From contig JAWCMT010000027.1 of the NCBI GenBank assembly GCA_038849555.1, positions 1 through 19,902 of the forward strand: 19,902 bases of DNA. Reading direction: 5' to 3'. The notes below the pieces were generated by a model. That model was not told where the DNA came from, made no database searches, and saw only the letters and a program-made list of their open reading frames with translations. This document shows positions 19,726 to 19,902 of this stretch, piece after piece (position 1 is the first letter of the stretch; each line of letters starts with the position of its first letter). The translations under genes and the position numbers were made by a program. This stretch comes from JAOAIV01 sp038849555 (GTDB taxonomy: Archaea; Thermoproteota; Bathyarchaeia; Bathyarchaeales; Bathycorpusculaceae).

Positions 19726-19902
19726 CTATCCAGAATTTCTCGCAGCATTGTGGTGCTCTTTGGTTTCAACCACGAGGTTGTCAGCAAAAATCAATTCAAC
19801 ATTATTTTTTCTTTCAACTTTCTTGCTGGGGACTTCAGTGGACTTGCGTATCAGCAGTTCTTGTAGTTCCGGGCTTGGAAATATCATGAGTTGAGCAGGC
19901 GC
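19726..19902 (-). CDS. C-terminal end of a second CheC-like protein (cut by window edge)
   Basis: The last 58 codons of a gene entering from the right edge, stop TAG at 19728-19726. The segment A-Q-L-M-I-F-P-S-P-E-L-Q-E-L-L-I-R-K-S lines up with G-F-L-I-T-F-P-N-N-E-L-Q-R-M-L-I-K-K-G of the adjacent CheC (residues 187-205), sharing F-P-x-x-E-L-Q-x-x-L-I-[RK]-K. It then has its own unrelated tail of about 40 residues. This points to a tandem CheC paralogue just upstream in the operon. Only the end is visible, so identity rests on this internal match. Confidence 0.65.
   Translation of the reverse strand, partial: APAQLMIFPSPELQELLIRKSTEVPSKKVERKNNVELIFADNLVVETKEHHNAARNSG

Overview
The window looks like archaeal chromosome, most likely from an uncultured Thermoproteota/TACK lineage such as the Bathyarchaeia; the lineage is an inference. 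It encodes a TATA-binding protein, an ER/archaeal-type signal peptidase, an archaeal Lhr helicase and a small methyltransferase very like the crenarchaeal lysine methyltransferase aKMT4. Several genes have TATA boxes about 25 bp ahead of short leaders. TTG and GTG starts behind clear GGAGG-type ribosome binding sites are common (signal peptidase, zinc ribbon, Lhr, AOR, hydrogenase protease, PyrE, Cys-rich protein). No tRNA, rRNA, CRISPR array or transposase gene was seen.

Layout. Positions 1-191 (minus) hold the start of cheW. A 490-bp intergenic region follows, with two direct copies of a short repeat. Next come a metallo-beta-lactamase-fold hydrolase and pyrE (685-2006, plus). A minus-strand group follows: TBP, signal peptidase, a 55-residue zinc ribbon and a GNAT acetyltransferase (2029-4473). 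A plus-strand run contains Lhr, a Cys-rich small protein, the aKMT4-like methyltransferase, a YkgJ-type Cys-cluster protein, and a tungsten aldehyde:ferredoxin oxidoreductase (AOR) with a 16-Cys ferredoxin (4562-11714). Convergent to these is a minus-strand [NiFe]-hydrogenase operon: small subunit, large subunit and maturation protease (14885 down to 11907). The right end (15269-19902, minus) is a chemotaxis operon: the end of a CheC paralogue, cheC, cheR, cheA and a 115-residue unknown.

Functional reading. The centre carries anaerobic redox genes. The AOR would oxidise aldehydes and pass electrons through its four-cluster ferredoxin subunit. The hydrogenase resembles MvhAG (group 3c) but has no MvhD or Hdr genes beside it, so its partner is unknown. 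The chemotaxis genes form the core of a methylation/CheC-dephosphorylation signalling pathway. No CheY, CheB, CheD, receptor or archaellum gene is inside the window.

Most unusual: a structured repeat of about 50 bp occurs twice at 476-599 and once, inverted, at 15170-15223. These copies bracket exactly the 14.5 kb that separates cheW from cheA-cheR-cheC. Also notable are a small protein with four evenly spaced C-x6-C pairs, two hairpin-plus-T6 elements next to the repeats, and a palindrome in the hydrogenase promoter region.
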